Of a stretch of DNA of 34,964 bases, positions 1 through 8,955 are shown piece after piece (within the stretch, counting starts at the first letter, position 1; each line of letters opens with the position of its first letter). This stretch comes from a virus. Under the pieces are notes generated by a model. It ran no database searches and was not told the origin of the DNA. It was given only the letters and a program-made list of their open reading frames with translations. Made by a program: the position numbers and the translations under genes. The DNA lies in the IMG/VR virus record IMGVR_UViG_3300022209_000007, positions 1-34,964 of that record; one strand, 5' to 3'.

Positions 1-1832
1 CAGAACAAAACAAAAAAATAATACTGGCGACGGGTGTAATATCACCGCCTTCAGCTTTACCAAATGCGGCTTTTTTAACCGATGCCCGGATAGGGTTAGC
101 TAGCGGCAATAGAACGCGGCTTTCCGCCGGACGACGAAATGAAGTGCTACCCATAACGAACAACCCTGCGCTTAATCAACGCAATAATATTCGCGGCGAA
201 GGGAATACGGGGCGCTGGAAAATGCTCGGTAAAAGTCCGAAAGATGGGATGGGAATCGGGTTCGATTACTGGGAACAAATATTAGTAAACCCGAACGTTG
301 TCGATCTTGGAAATGTTGTTAGCGACACGATTTTCAATGTCACAGTATTGAATACTTACCGCCGCGATAATAAAACAATAACCGCGATAGACAATAATGC
401 GGGGGCTGGGATAACAGTTGAGGGAGCGACGCCCCCCGCTAATTTGCAACCGCTTCAGGATCGAGTTTACGCGGTAACAGTTGGAACAACCGGACCGCCA
501 AATATAAGCGGTTCAATTGATTTCGTGACTACGGACGGAACATTAACCGTTACCGTTTCCGGAACACGAATTATCATTTTTCCGTATCCGCCGCAGCGTG
601 AAATAGTTGAGCGACTAGAATGGTTAACAGATGTTCTTCGAAAGGCAGACGGATCAGAACAGCGGTTTAGCTTGCGAACGGACCCCCGGCAAAAAGTGAA
701 CTATGAGATTCTATTGGACAATGGGATTGACGATATCAACAACGTTCGAAATTTATTATTCGATTGGACAACGCGTGTTTTCGGTGTTCCGCTATGGTGG
801 GATGAACAAGCACTTCGCGCAGATGTTGTTATAAATGACTTAACAGTTTTTATTCGCGACAACGGATTGCGCTATTCCGATTTTCGTGTCGGTGGTCTAG
901 CGATGGTCTATCAAGAATTTGACGACGGAACATTTCAAACGGATGTCCTTGAAATCGCTTCAATTCAAACCGAACTAGCAAGCCCGGAAGCTACCGCTAG
1001 TTCAATCACTTTTGCTACGCCAATACTAAATAATTACGACGGGAACGTCGCGACAATAGTCCCAGTTTTACCGGGGATACTGGTAGACAACGCGAAACAG
1101 TCAACGACAAGAAATAGCGATCTTGTTTCTTATAAATTAAATTTCGAAATGTTGGATAATTTGAATTCGTATTCTGGGGTTGATGTAGCATGGTATGCGG
1201 AACTTCCTGACTTCGATGGTAAAAACGCATTAGTTATCGAAGACAAAAACATGATAGAAAATGAATTATCAGAAATTATCAGCCAAGTCCGGCAGCGCAT
1301 TGATTTCGGAATAGGCCGGGTAACACAGTTAACGCAAGAAACAAAAGGGCGTCGCTCTGCGCCGTTTCAATGGAAGGTCGAAGACGATTCCTTCGCGTGG
1401 CAGTTGCGCGCATTGTTGGCGCATCTTCGCGGTAAGTGGCAGGCTGTCTGGCTTCCTACTTGGCGAAACGATTTTATTGTCAACACTAATATCGGAAACG
1501 GTTCTATAAATATCGATGTTGATAACCACGGATTCGCGCGTTACGTCGGGGCTACTCAAAAATGGGCGGGTCTTAGACTCGAAAAAACAGATGGAAGTTT
1601 AAGCTACCATAGGATAACGAACTCCGCTGAAATAGACGCGACGACAGAACGATTAACAATTGAACCGGCTACGTCATTCGCTGCAACAGTAGCCGAAGTT
1701 TCTCGCGTGGATTTAATGGTTCTTTCCCGTCAGAATACCGATAGTATAACGATTGTTCATTCGTGGAACGATGCGCAAAGCGATGCTATAGACGAAACTT
1801 TTCAAACTGAATTTGTTGGGGATGTCAGATAA
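1..1832 (+). CDS. phage tail-tip protein, 5' end outside the window
   Basis: The reading frame is open from the left edge (first whole codon at 3) to the stop at 1832, so this is most likely the 3' part of a longer gene. A GTG at 144 is available but has no Shine-Dalgarno, and the upstream codons read like protein. At least 610 residues are present. The C-terminal third has the pattern HLRGKWQAVWLPTW, which I associate with siphovirus tail proteins of the distal-tail/baseplate type; the rest shows only beta-rich, low-charge sequence. The stop overlaps the next gene's start (TAATG), and the BR0599-like and hub genes follow, so a structural role at the tail tip is inferred from context. The exact tail role is not resolved. 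Confidence 0.7.
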   Translation, partial: EQNKKIILATGVISPPSALPNAAFLTDARIGLASGNRTRLSAGRRNEVLPITNNPALNQRNNIRGEGNTGRWKMLGKSPKDGMGIGFDYWEQILVNPNVVDLGNVVSDTIFNVTVLNTYRRDNKTITAIDNNAGAGITVEGATPPANLQPLQDRVYAVTVGTTGPPNISGSIDFVTTDGTLTVTVSGTRIIIFPYPPQREIVERLEWLTDVLRKADGSEQRFSLRTDPRQKVNYEILLDNGIDDINNVRNLLFDWTTRVFGVPLWWDEQALRADVVINDLTVFIRDNGLRYSDFRVGGLAMVYQEFDDGTFQTDVLEIASIQTELASPEATASSITFATPILNNYDGNVATIVPVLPGILVDNAKQSTTRNSDLVSYKLNFEMLDNLNSYSGVDVAWYAELPDFDGKNALVIEDKNMIENELSEIISQVRQRIDFGIGRVTQLTQETKGRRSAPFQWKVEDDSFAWQLRALLAHLRGKWQAVWLPTWRNDFIVNTNIGNGSINIDVDNHGFARYVGATQKWAGLRLEKTDGSLSYHRITNSAEIDATTERLTIEPATSFAATVAEVSRVDLMVLSRQNTDSITIVHSWNDAQSDAIDETFQTEFVGDVR

Positions 1833-2686
1833 TGCCGACTTTTCAGGAATTAGAAAGAAGCCGCGAAAGTCGACCGGTTGAAATATACCGGTTCGATTTC
1901 GGAACTGAAATATATAGATTTACCAGTTCTGCGGACGATGTTGTTTTCGGTGGTGCTACTTATAACGCGATTGAGATCAAAAGAAGCGCGCCAACATTGA
2001 ACCCGAAAGAACGCCGAAACACAAAGCTTCAACTAGACATCAATAATGCAGAAAGACCGTTTCGGGATTTTATTGGTATTCAACCAGCAAGCCGACTGGA
2101 ATGCACTATTTCAAGAATTCAGCTAGACGAAAAAACGATTCCGACTTCCCCGGTTTCTTCACCGGAACCAGTCGCCGCCCCAGCCACGGCTTTTGTTTTA
2201 TTTCAGGGATACGTCACAAGTATTGCTTTCAAAGGTCGAACCTGTAAAGCTGAAATGAACCCGTTCAATGAACAGTTCAGTCGAGAAATACCGCGCTATA
2301 AGTATCAATCGTTGTGCAATCATGTTCTTTACGATTCACAATGCACAATTGATTCAAATCTATTTAAGCAAACGGGCATTGTTAACGGTGTTTCCGGAAA
2401 TAATATTTCAGTCAGCGGCTTTACTGGGACTGCGTTTACTGGTGGTTATGTTCAAAACGCGGCGGGCAACGACTACCGGATGATAATAGAACATAGCGGC
2501 GACACGTTCACTTTATTACTTCCGTTTCGGGAAAATATATTGAACGCGTCCGTAACAGCTTTTCAAGGATGCGACCACACGGTTCAAACCTGCAAGACTA
2601 AATTCAACAATGTGATAAACTTCGGCGGATTCCCCCTTGTCCCCGGGGTTAACGTTTTCAGCAAAGGACAATTCGCGAAATCATAA
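1832..2686 (+). CDS. DUF2163 / phage BR0599-like tail protein
   Basis: The product is 284 residues. The N-terminal part (EIYRFDFGTEIYRFTSSADD) and the cysteine pattern C-x(3)-LYDSQC near residue 170, followed by a further Cys pair near the C-terminus (GCDHTVQTC), match DUF2163/phage BR0599 proteins. In gene transfer agents and many siphoviruses these sit beside the tail hub and are thought to link distal tail and hub. The start ATG shares a base with the preceding stop, and the stop at 2686 shares a base with the next start, so the three tail genes are translationally coupled. The conserved cysteines could bind a metal or form disulfides; that is inference. Confidence 0.75.
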   Translation: MPTFQELERSRESRPVEIYRFDFGTEIYRFTSSADDVVFGGATYNAIEIKRSAPTLNPKERRNTKLQLDINNAERPFRDFIGIQPASRLECTISRIQLDEKTIPTSPVSSPEPVAAPATAFVLFQGYVTSIAFKGRTCKAEMNPFNEQFSREIPRYKYQSLCNHVLYDSQCTIDSNLFKQTGIVNGVSGNNISVSGFTGTAFTGGYVQNAAGNDYRMIIEHSGDTFTLLLPFRENILNASVTAFQGCDHTVQTCKTKFNNVINFGGFPLVPGVNVFSKGQFAKS

Positions 2687-5253
2687 TGGCATTCTGGCTC
2701 ACCTTTCTTGTTTATCTGGGAACGTTCATACTTGGCGAATTGCTGCGCCCGAAACCTGAGATAGAAGGAGCAAAACCGGCTAGTCTGGGGGATTTTCAAT
2801 TTCCGACTTCTACCGAAGGGCGGGCAGTTCCTATAATTTGGGGTACTGTCAGATTGAACGGTCCGAATGTTGGCTGGTACGGCGATTTAAAAACGGTTGA
2901 AATAACAGAAGAAATACAGACAGGTCTTTTCAGTTCGGACAATGTCACGGTAGGCTTCGAATACTATATCGGAATCGATTTGATGTTATGTCGCGGCGAT
3001 CTGGAAACGATAAGTCCGGCAAACGCCGGGATACGAAGAATCTGGATTGACGACGATGAGTTGCGTCCGGCGTCCGCCGGATGGGTTGATAACGGATCGT
3101 TTACGATTAACCAGCCGAATTTTTTCGGCGAAGATTCAGGCGGTATTGTGGGAACGTTCACACTATTCCCCGGATCAATTAATCAAATAAAATCTACTTA
3201 TTTGGAAGGCGTTGTCGATGATAGCACGCTTCTACCTGCCTATCGCGGAACCGCGCATCTTGTAATGGAACAAATTTATGTAGGAAACGCCCCATCACTG
3301 CGCCCGATTTCAATAGAAATGCGCAGGGTTCCAAATGGTTTAAACTTAACAGCCGCGCAAAGTTTGATAGGTGGTCAAGAAGCAAATCCAGCAAACGTCG
3401 TTTACGAAATAATGACCAATACGGAATGGGGTTTAGGAATAACGAACATCAACGAAGCGCAATTAGCAGCGACCGGCGTGACGCTCGCGTCAGAAGGAAA
3501 CGGATATTCAAGAATACTGGATAATCCCAGACAAGCCGCTTCTGTACTCCAAGAAATAGAACAGCAGTGTGACGGCTTTCTAGTACAGAATCCGACTACT
3601 AACGAATGGGAATTTCGCCTGATTCGTGAAACTGATTACCCGTCCCCTGTCACGGCTGTCCCGCTGTTCGATGAAAGCAATATGCTGTCTATGGATTTTA
3701 GTCGCGGCGCGTGGTCGGATACAGCAAATCAAGTTAAGGTTCAGTTCACGGACCGCGATAAAAATTATCAGCCGTCGTTCGCCGTGGCGCAGGACATGGC
3801 GAATAAAATAATACAGAACAATGACGACGTAATTTCAACAGAGAATTACCCAGCGGTTCAGGATAGATCGCTGGCGAATAATTTAGCGTGGCGAGATTTG
3901 CGGACGCTTTCATATCCGCTGGGAAAAGGAACTCTTCGATCCGATCGATCAAACTACACACTTGTTCCGGGGGACTTGGTTCGTATAACGTGGCCCCCGT
4001 ATGGATTAGAAAATTTCTTCGCGCGCATCAATCGCGTTTCATTAGGCACTGAACAGGCAAACGAAATACTATATGATTTTACCGAAGACATATTCCGGAC
4101 TGAAGTTCCGTCGTTTGGTGATCCTACTGATACGCTGTGGAATCCGCCAGATCAAAATCCGGTAGACGTAGCGGCTGCAAGAATTATTTCTTTGCCGATT
4201 GGTTATCAGGATGTTAACACGAAACAGCAATTCGGGTTGCTGGCGGTTCGTGGTAATACCCTGCAAACAGAATACAGGGTTTATAGGTTTTTTGATCCGA
4301 CCCTTCCAATTACGACACAAAGATCGGCGCATGATTTAGACAGCGTTATATCCCCATTTACGCCGTCAGGGTTATTGCTCAATCCGGTAAGCATTTCACC
4401 GGGATCGCCAGAAAGCTATATCGACGATTCGATCATCATCGATTCAACAACCGATATTCAAGCGGTCAATCAAACTGCTGTTTTAGCTGATCTAGATAAC
4501 CCTATTCCGCCGAATCTTGCGCTGATAAATGATGAATGGATTTTCTTCGAATCGATTACTGATCTAGGTGCGGGACAGTACCGGCTGAACAACGTTCACC
4601 GGGGAATGCTGGATTCAGCGCCCGGTAATCATGCCGCGAACGATCGAGTCTGGTTTGTAAGCTACGGCGTCGGAGTTTTGCAGGGTGAACCGATTTCGAC
4701 AGACGACGGGATAAGCATTTGGTTTATGTCAACGTCGGGCGGAGGAACTCAAGGTGCCCCCGATGGAAGCCCGGAGCAGGGCGTTCAGGCAGTGATCGAT
4801 ATTACTGACACGTCGAATAGTCTTCGATATATTGGACCGTCTGCACCGATTGACGTGCGCGCGGATGGTGTGGCATTAGGTGTCGCCGAAACACTTCCGG
4901 ATTCATTCCGTTTAACATGGGATAATCGTCTGAACTCGTTTACCGATCGAAGCAAGGCACAAAATCACGGCAATGAATCTGTCAGCTATACTTACAATGT
5001 CCGGGTTTATCATACCGGGGTAAGCCCGGAAGTTGAAACATACAACGTTACTGGAATTTCATCGACCGGGGCCGCGTCGCCCGTTAATGCTGAACACGAT
5101 GTTTCTGGGTATGCGGTCGATCCGTCGCCGATAACATCGCCGTTTCCATCCCCTGAACCATTTGCGCAAACCTATCGGGTTGAAATTGAAGCCGTATTCG
5201 GAAGCCCGGAAGTTGTTAGCCCGAAATGGTCACATAATTTTGTGAGGCAATAA
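2686..5253 (+). CDS. large tail-tip / central hub protein (phage-tail_3 type)
   Basis: This is an 855-residue protein. It begins with a hydrophobic stretch (residues about 3-20) and then GRAVPIIWGTVRLNGPNVGWYGD, the opening seen in hub proteins of lambda J/GTA gp15 type. Residues about 325-365 (NMLSMDFSRGAWSDTANQVK) resemble the phage-tail_3 domain of tail-hub proteins. The C-terminal 250 residues look like fibronectin-type or other beta domains (SVSYTYNVRVYHTG, QTYRVEIEAVFG), a usual place for host-surface contact. It is the last gene before lysis, the normal end of a tail module. Which part binds the receptor cannot be read from sequence. Confidence 0.8.
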   Translation: MAFWLTFLVYLGTFILGELLRPKPEIEGAKPASLGDFQFPTSTEGRAVPIIWGTVRLNGPNVGWYGDLKTVEITEEIQTGLFSSDNVTVGFEYYIGIDLMLCRGDLETISPANAGIRRIWIDDDELRPASAGWVDNGSFTINQPNFFGEDSGGIVGTFTLFPGSINQIKSTYLEGVVDDSTLLPAYRGTAHLVMEQIYVGNAPSLRPISIEMRRVPNGLNLTAAQSLIGGQEANPANVVYEIMTNTEWGLGITNINEAQLAATGVTLASEGNGYSRILDNPRQAASVLQEIEQQCDGFLVQNPTTNEWEFRLIRETDYPSPVTAVPLFDESNMLSMDFSRGAWSDTANQVKVQFTDRDKNYQPSFAVAQDMANKIIQNNDDVISTENYPAVQDRSLANNLAWRDLRTLSYPLGKGTLRSDRSNYTLVPGDLVRITWPPYGLENFFARINRVSLGTEQANEILYDFTEDIFRTEVPSFGDPTDTLWNPPDQNPVDVAAARIISLPIGYQDVNTKQQFGLLAVRGNTLQTEYRVYRFFDPTLPITTQRSAHDLDSVISPFTPSGLLLNPVSISPGSPESYIDDSIIIDSTTDIQAVNQTAVLADLDNPIPPNLALINDEWIFFESITDLGAGQYRLNNVHRGMLDSAPGNHAANDRVWFVSYGVGVLQGEPISTDDGISIWFMSTSGGGTQGAPDGSPEQGVQAVIDITDTSNSLRYIGPSAPIDVRADGVALGVAETLPDSFRLTWDNRLNSFTDRSKAQNHGNESVSYTYNVRVYHTGVSPEVETYNVTGISSTGAASPVNAEHDVSGYAVDPSPITSPFPSPEPFAQTYRVEIEAVFGSPEVVSPKWSHNFVRQ

Positions 5254-5255
5254 CC

Positions 5256-5792
5256 ATGAAAAAATTTCACTGGGCTTATACAGTTCTGGCACATCATGAA
5301 GGTGGGTTCGTTGATCATGCTAACGACCCCGGCGGCGCGACGAATTACGGCGTCAGTCTTCGATTTCTACGTCAGGAAGGACTAGATATCGATAACGACG
5401 GCGATATCGACGAAGACGATATCCGGGCCATAACGCCAGAAAAATCAAAGGCGATATACAAGGAAAAGTTCTGGATTCCTTGCCGATGCGAGCAAATTCG
5501 AAGCACGGCAGTCGCGACGAAGGTTTTTGATATGGCGGTAAATATGGGCCAAAAACAGGCTTACAAAATTGTTCAGCGGGCGATAAATGCGCTACAATAC
5601 GAACCTAGTCTTATTGTGGACGGCTTAGTCGGGGTAAAAACGATTGAAGCCGTTAACAGTTTTGACCGGGAAGATTACGCGCTACTGGACGCTATTCGGG
5701 AAGAACAGGCCGATTTTTATGAAACGCTGATCAACGAAAAACCACAGCTTTCAAGTTTTAGACTTGGCTGGTTACGCAGGGCGGCAGCTTGA
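5256..5792 (+). CDS. endolysin, GH108 N-acetylmuramidase with EF-hand-like insert
   Basis: The product is 178 residues. The N-terminus carries the GH108 signature HHEGGFVDHANDPGGATNYG, with Glu15 as the expected catalytic acid. The C-terminal half (FDMAVNMGQKQAYKIVQRAI ... LIVDGLVGVKTIEAV) matches the peptidoglycan-binding domain that accompanies GH108. Residues 44-55 (DIDNDGDIDEDD) fit an EF-hand calcium loop (D1, D3, D5, G6, I8, acid 12), inserted between the catalytic region and the following helix. There is no signal peptide or N-terminal membrane helix, so export should depend on the holin. It lies 2 bp after the hub gene; the holin start overlaps its stop. It should cut glycan strands of host murein at the end of infection. 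Confidence 0.88.
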   Translation: MKKFHWAYTVLAHHEGGFVDHANDPGGATNYGVSLRFLRQEGLDIDNDGDIDEDDIRAITPEKSKAIYKEKFWIPCRCEQIRSTAVATKVFDMAVNMGQKQAYKIVQRAINALQYEPSLIVDGLVGVKTIEAVNSFDREDYALLDAIREEQADFYETLINEKPQLSSFRLGWLRRAAA

Positions 5793-6058
5793 ATAAACAG
5801 GATTGGCTTGATTTTGCTGAAGCGATCGACGCATTGCGATTAATTCCGCGATTGCTTCTGGTTTCTTATTGCGCTTTTGTTTTCTGGTTAACGGATAGGC
5901 TGTTGACGTGGTATTTTGCGCTTCCCGCTTCTGAGCGCAGTTTAGAAGCTTCTGGTCTTGCGGGCGGCATCTTCACCGCCGCTACTGGTCTCGCGACGAT
6001 ATTCCTGAACACTTATCTAAAAAGCGGTCGGAATTGGAATGCATCACTTTCAGAATAA
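5789..6058 (+). CDS. holin-like membrane protein
   Basis: The product is 89 residues, probably starting at TTG 5789, which overlaps the endolysin stop (TTGA). Two membrane segments are visible: about residues 18-45 (IPRLLLVSYCAFVFWLTDRL and on) and about 55-80 (ASGLAGGIFTAATGLATIFL). A basic C-terminus (KSGRNW) follows. Size, two helices and position after the endolysin suit a class II-like holin that opens the inner membrane for the endolysin. The family assignment rests on topology and context only. The TTG start and tight coupling would keep its synthesis low, as is common for holins. Confidence 0.7.
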   Translation: MNKQDWLDFAEAIDALRLIPRLLLVSYCAFVFWLTDRLLTWYFALPASERSLEASGLAGGIFTAATGLATIFLNTYLKSGRNWNASLSE

Positions 6059-6074
6059 GATCGGATTATACAAA

Positions 6075-6260
6075 ATGTCTAGACCGGAAATTTTAGCGGA
6101 TTCGGCAGCGGTCGGATCGATCGCGACCTTTTTGGGGATGTCCCTTGCAGATTGGGATTCGATTATTCATATAGTTGCCGGAATAGTGGCTATTATAGCG
6201 GGTATAACCGCAGCCATTTTTCACATTAAAAGAATCCGGCAACTGGGAAAAAAGGGATGA
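6075..6260 (+). CDS. second small membrane protein of the lysis cassette
   Basis: I chose ATG 6075 (61 residues). An upstream ATG at 6039, overlapping the holin gene, would add 12 residues. Neither has a strong ribosome site. There is one clear membrane helix, about residues 27-47 (SIIHIVAGIVAIIAGITAAI), and possibly a weaker one near residues 10-24. A basic tail follows (HIKRIRQLGKKG). A second holin, an antiholin or a pinholin partner are all possible, because phages often carry two small membrane proteins beside the endolysin. No family is recognised. Confidence 0.6.
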   Translation: MSRPEILADSAAVGSIATFLGMSLADWDSIIHIVAGIVAIIAGITAAIFHIKRIRQLGKKG

Positions 6261-6263
6261 ACT

Positions 6264-7829
6264 ATGCCTATATCCGAATGGTGCCCACATTGCGGGGCAA
6301 ATGGAACACTTGTGCCGGACGGATCGCGATTTGATCACAGAACAGGCGAACGCAACAAAAAATTCAGATGCACAGATTGCGAAAGGACGACGCAGAATCC
6401 GCTAGATTACGATCCAAAAACAAACGTTTTCGACACGCTACGAAGACCACTTCCTAGAACAAACCGGTATGTAGTTACCTGCGCACAAAACGCAACGAAC
6501 TACCATCGAAAATTCCTTACCAGCTTAGTCAAGTATTGTGATCATAACAATGCCGAACTTTTAATAATCCCCATCCGATATAAAAACCCTACGTCGACGT
6601 GGTCGAAGACAGCGAAGAAATACGACTGGTGGCACGACGATCTTGTTCCGTTTCTTTTTGTGGATCGAATAAATTTAACGCCGTCACTGGTATTACTTGG
6701 CGACATCCGAACCCAGTTAACCGCCGAAAAACCGCTGACTGGTTTCGAAACAATAACCGGTAACGCGTGGGGTATACTGGGTCATCCAAAATTACAGTTG
6801 ACCGCTATCGCAACGCCCGCGAATCGTTTACCGAAAATAATGACGACAACCGGGGCGGTTACGCTGTCCGATAATTATGTCGACAGCAAAGCCGGGAAAA
6901 AGGGCGCGTTTCATCATACTTATGGCGCGTGTATTGTTGAAATTGATGGCGATAAAACGCACCTTCGACAGATCAATGCGTTGAAGAACGGAACCTTTAT
7001 TGATCTTGATAAAAAGTACACCCCCGAAGGCGTGGAAGATGCTCCGCCCGCTGCCGGTCTGGTGATGGGCGACACGCACGTTCAATTCGTTGACCCCGGG
7101 GTTGTCGATGCCACGTTTACCAATAAAAATTCAATTGTCAAAACTCTTAAACCCCGGCAACTTATTTTTCATGATGTTTTAGATTTTTATAGTCAGAACT
7201 GGCACGACAGAAACAACCCATTTATTCAGTACGGAAAGCACGTCGCGCAAATGAACAACGTTCGAAACGAAGTAGATTTGACGTGTCGGTTCCTGAATGA
7301 AATGGTCCCAAAAGATACGAAGGCGATAATTGTTCCATCAAACCACAACGAAGGTTTAGATCGATGGATTCGGGAACATGACTGGAAATCCGATCCGTCC
7401 CACATGGAATTTTATCTTGAAACTGCGCTTGAAATGATTAGGTCAACGCAGATGGAAGATCGCGGCGTCACGACAGTTGACCCGTTCCGATACTGGGCAG
7501 AAAAAAAATTAATCTGCGACCATACTTTTTTGAACCGCGACGATCCTTATATGATCCAAGGAATCGAATGCGGCTTTCACGGTGATCAAGGTCCGAACGG
7601 GTCAAAAGGTTCTGCGGAGGCATTCAAGCGAATTTCTGCAAAAACGATCATCGGGCATTTCCACTGGCCCGCAATAAGCGAAGGCTGTTATCAAGTCGGC
7701 ACAAATAGCCGACTAAAATTGCAATATAATACCGGTCCGTCATCATGGATGCATGCCGACTGCGTTGTCTATGCAAACGGCAAGCGCAGCCTTATTATGA
7801 TACTGGACGGCGACTGGCGTCTACCGTAA
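6264..7829 (+). CDS. zinc-ribbon metallophosphoesterase-like protein
   Basis: The product is 521 residues. The N-terminus is a four-cysteine zinc ribbon (C7-x2-C10 ... C36-x2-C39). The C-terminal half has the ordered signatures of a calcineurin-like phosphoesterase: GDTH at 269-272, LIFHDVLDF near 298-306, NHNE at 360-363 and GHFH at 464-467. Together these could form a di-metal site as in Mre11/SbcD nucleases and phosphatases. The ribbon suggests DNA binding, so a DNA nuclease is the favoured role. T5 protein A1, an early DNA-degrading protein of similar size, came to mind as a possible relative, but I cannot verify it. A phosphatase or phosphodiesterase is the alternative. It follows the lysis genes and ends next to a convergent small gene. 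Confidence 0.65.
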   Translation: MPISEWCPHCGANGTLVPDGSRFDHRTGERNKKFRCTDCERTTQNPLDYDPKTNVFDTLRRPLPRTNRYVVTCAQNATNYHRKFLTSLVKYCDHNNAELLIIPIRYKNPTSTWSKTAKKYDWWHDDLVPFLFVDRINLTPSLVLLGDIRTQLTAEKPLTGFETITGNAWGILGHPKLQLTAIATPANRLPKIMTTTGAVTLSDNYVDSKAGKKGAFHHTYGACIVEIDGDKTHLRQINALKNGTFIDLDKKYTPEGVEDAPPAAGLVMGDTHVQFVDPGVVDATFTNKNSIVKTLKPRQLIFHDVLDFYSQNWHDRNNPFIQYGKHVAQMNNVRNEVDLTCRFLNEMVPKDTKAIIVPSNHNEGLDRWIREHDWKSDPSHMEFYLETALEMIRSTQMEDRGVTTVDPFRYWAEKKLICDHTFLNRDDPYMIQGIECGFHGDQGPNGSKGSAEAFKRISAKTIIGHFHWPAISEGCYQVGTNSRLKLQYNTGPSSWMHADCVVYANGKRSLIMILDGDWRLP

Positions 7830-7832
7830 AAG

Positions 7833-8036
7833 TTAAAAATAAGCTTTTTTCAGAAGCCGGACAATATCTTCCAAAGCTTCAGCTATCTTGCTAATTGGAA
7901 CAGCTTTTACAATGTGAAAATCGACTTCAAGAAACGGTATCACGACGCAAAATTGATCGCGGTACGGTTTGATTTCGACGCCTAAATTTTTACCTTCCAG
8001 CGCAACCGCCAGAACTTTTGCTTCATTTTCAGTCAT
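7833..8036 (-). CDS. small hypothetical protein
   Basis: This 67-residue gene is one of only three supported on the minus strand. It has a good ribosome site (AGAAAGGAAAT before the ATG) and its own near-consensus promoter at 8066-8093. The sequence (MTENEAKVLAVALEGKNLGV, then PISKIAEALEDIVRLLKKAYF) suggests a small alpha/beta fold with an amphipathic C-terminal helix. There is no membrane segment and no family is recognised. It converges on the phosphoesterase gene with a gap of 3 bp. A strongly expressed, isolated early-type gene such as this may encode a host-takeover factor; that is inference. Confidence 0.7.
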   Translation of the reverse strand: MTENEAKVLAVALEGKNLGVEIKPYRDQFCVVIPFLEVDFHIVKAVPISKIAEALEDIVRLLKKAYF

Positions 8037-8065
8037 TTATATTTCCTTTCTTGATACTTGTTCCA

Positions 8066-8093
8066 ATTATAACACATACGCCAGTCTTGTCAA
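8066..8093 (-). promoter_or_regulatory. sigma70-like promoter for the minus-strand small gene
   Basis: On the minus strand, TTGACA (8088-8093) is followed after 16 bp by TATAAT (8066-8071), with TG one base upstream of the -10 (extended -10). Both hexamers match consensus exactly. It lies about 30 bp upstream of the start codon at 8036 and is divergent from the plus-strand promoter at 8147. Confidence 0.8.
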
Positions 8094-8146
8094 GTAATAA
8101 TTAAAATAGGCTTTGTAATCATTTGTAATAATTTTTACAAAAACGC

Positions 8147-8174
8147 TTGACTTTCTGTAATGGTATGCTATTAT
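8147..8174 (+). promoter_or_regulatory. sigma70-like promoter with extended -10
   Basis: TTGACT (8147-8152), 16 bp, then TGC-TATTAT (-10 at 8169-8174), followed by an A-rich start region ending AAAAC. The A/T-rich stretch just upstream (8126-8145) may act as an UP element. The core is almost the same as the promoter at 20102. It drives 8214 onwards. Confidence 0.75.
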
Positions 8175-8213
8175 ATAAAACATAGAAAGCAAATACAGAA
8201 AGGAATAAGAAAC

Positions 8214-8423
8214 ATGAATCGCAAAGTCATCACCGAATACCAGAACGTCAAACTGACCCATCAGATAACAACCGGTCAATACGAAGTCGTCTTCGGAACC
8301 CTGAATGTTGCTTTCAATAAGTTCGATGACGCAGCAAAAGCTTTCGAAGGCATCTGCGCTCAGAACAAGCCCAGCCTGTTAAAGCTGGTTAGTCAATTGG
8401 TTCGCGGCAAGCGTGCCGCGTAA
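8214..8423 (+). CDS. small hypothetical protein
   Basis: The product is 69 residues from ATG 8214, which has an AAAGGAA site 9 bp upstream. An in-frame ATG at 8160 lies inside the promoter and is rejected. The sequence is an alpha/beta mix (KVITEYQNVKLTHQITTGQY, then FNKFDDAAKAFEGICAQNKP) ending in a basic tail (VRGKRAA). No family is recognised. It is the first gene after the promoter at 8147, so it should be strongly made early in infection. Confidence 0.7.
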   Translation: MNRKVITEYQNVKLTHQITTGQYEVVFGTLNVAFNKFDDAAKAFEGICAQNKPSLLKLVSQLVRGKRAA

Positions 8424-8435
8424 GGAGAAAGGAAA

Positions 8436-8627
8436 ATGACAGAAAAACGAACCCTGCGTTCCGATACGATTATCGCGGAAATTCTAGATGTGATCCGCCC
8501 GTTCGTTGAGGCGAAGAAGTACAACCCGAACAACAGCACGTCGATCCATACTCGACGCGTGATGAACGTGAAAGCGATCGACATCGCACATTTGAACGCG
8601 CTTTATGCACGGCTTGGCGGTGAATGA
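8436..8627 (+). CDS. small hypothetical protein
   Basis: The product is 63 residues with a strong ribosome site (AAGGAGAAAGGAAA) before ATG 8436. It is helical and charged (TIIAEILDVIRPFVEAKKYN, then NVKAIDIAHLNALYARLGGE). There is no membrane helix or known motif. Its stop overlaps the next start (ATGA at 8624), so the two are coupled. Function is unknown. Confidence 0.65.
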   Translation: MTEKRTLRSDTIIAEILDVIRPFVEAKKYNPNNSTSIHTRRVMNVKAIDIAHLNALYARLGGE

Positions 8628-8869
8628 TGCGCACGACACGAAAAGCGATCAGCGCAGAAATCAAGAAGCGTACCGGGATGGATATTCTTGTCGGCGGTTC
8701 GCAGGCGATCGGTTGCTATCATTTCTATTCGGATGATAGTGACACGGCTTCGATGCTGGCAAAATTTTACAGCACGACGGTCGATGTTTTCAGCTTGTCG
8801 GACTTGACGGTTGAACGCTGGGCGGATGAATTCGACGCGATGCTTGAAAAAACTTTAGAGTGGAATTGA
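8624..8869 (+). CDS. small hypothetical protein
   Basis: The product is 81 residues from ATG 8624 (80 if the adjacent ATG at 8627 is used); translation is probably coupled to the gene before. A basic N-terminal helix (RTTRKAISAEIKKRTGMDIL) is followed by a mixed region (GGSQAIGCYHFYSDDSDTAS) and an acidic C-terminus (WADEFDAMLEKTLEW). No family is recognised. The next 86 bp carry no gene before the kinase. Confidence 0.65.
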   Translation: MMRTTRKAISAEIKKRTGMDILVGGSQAIGCYHFYSDDSDTASMLAKFYSTTVDVFSLSDLTVERWADEFDAMLEKTLEWN

Positions 8870-8955
8870 TTGTGCGAATGTGAAGGAAGCTGACTGGATA
8901 GAAATAAACTGGTAAAATTCACCATCCTAAAATATTGAATAAAGGACAAGCCACT

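Noticed and set aside
144-1832. GTG at 144 as the true start of the first tail gene
   Set aside because: No ribosome site; the frame continues upstream to the window edge with protein-like codons.
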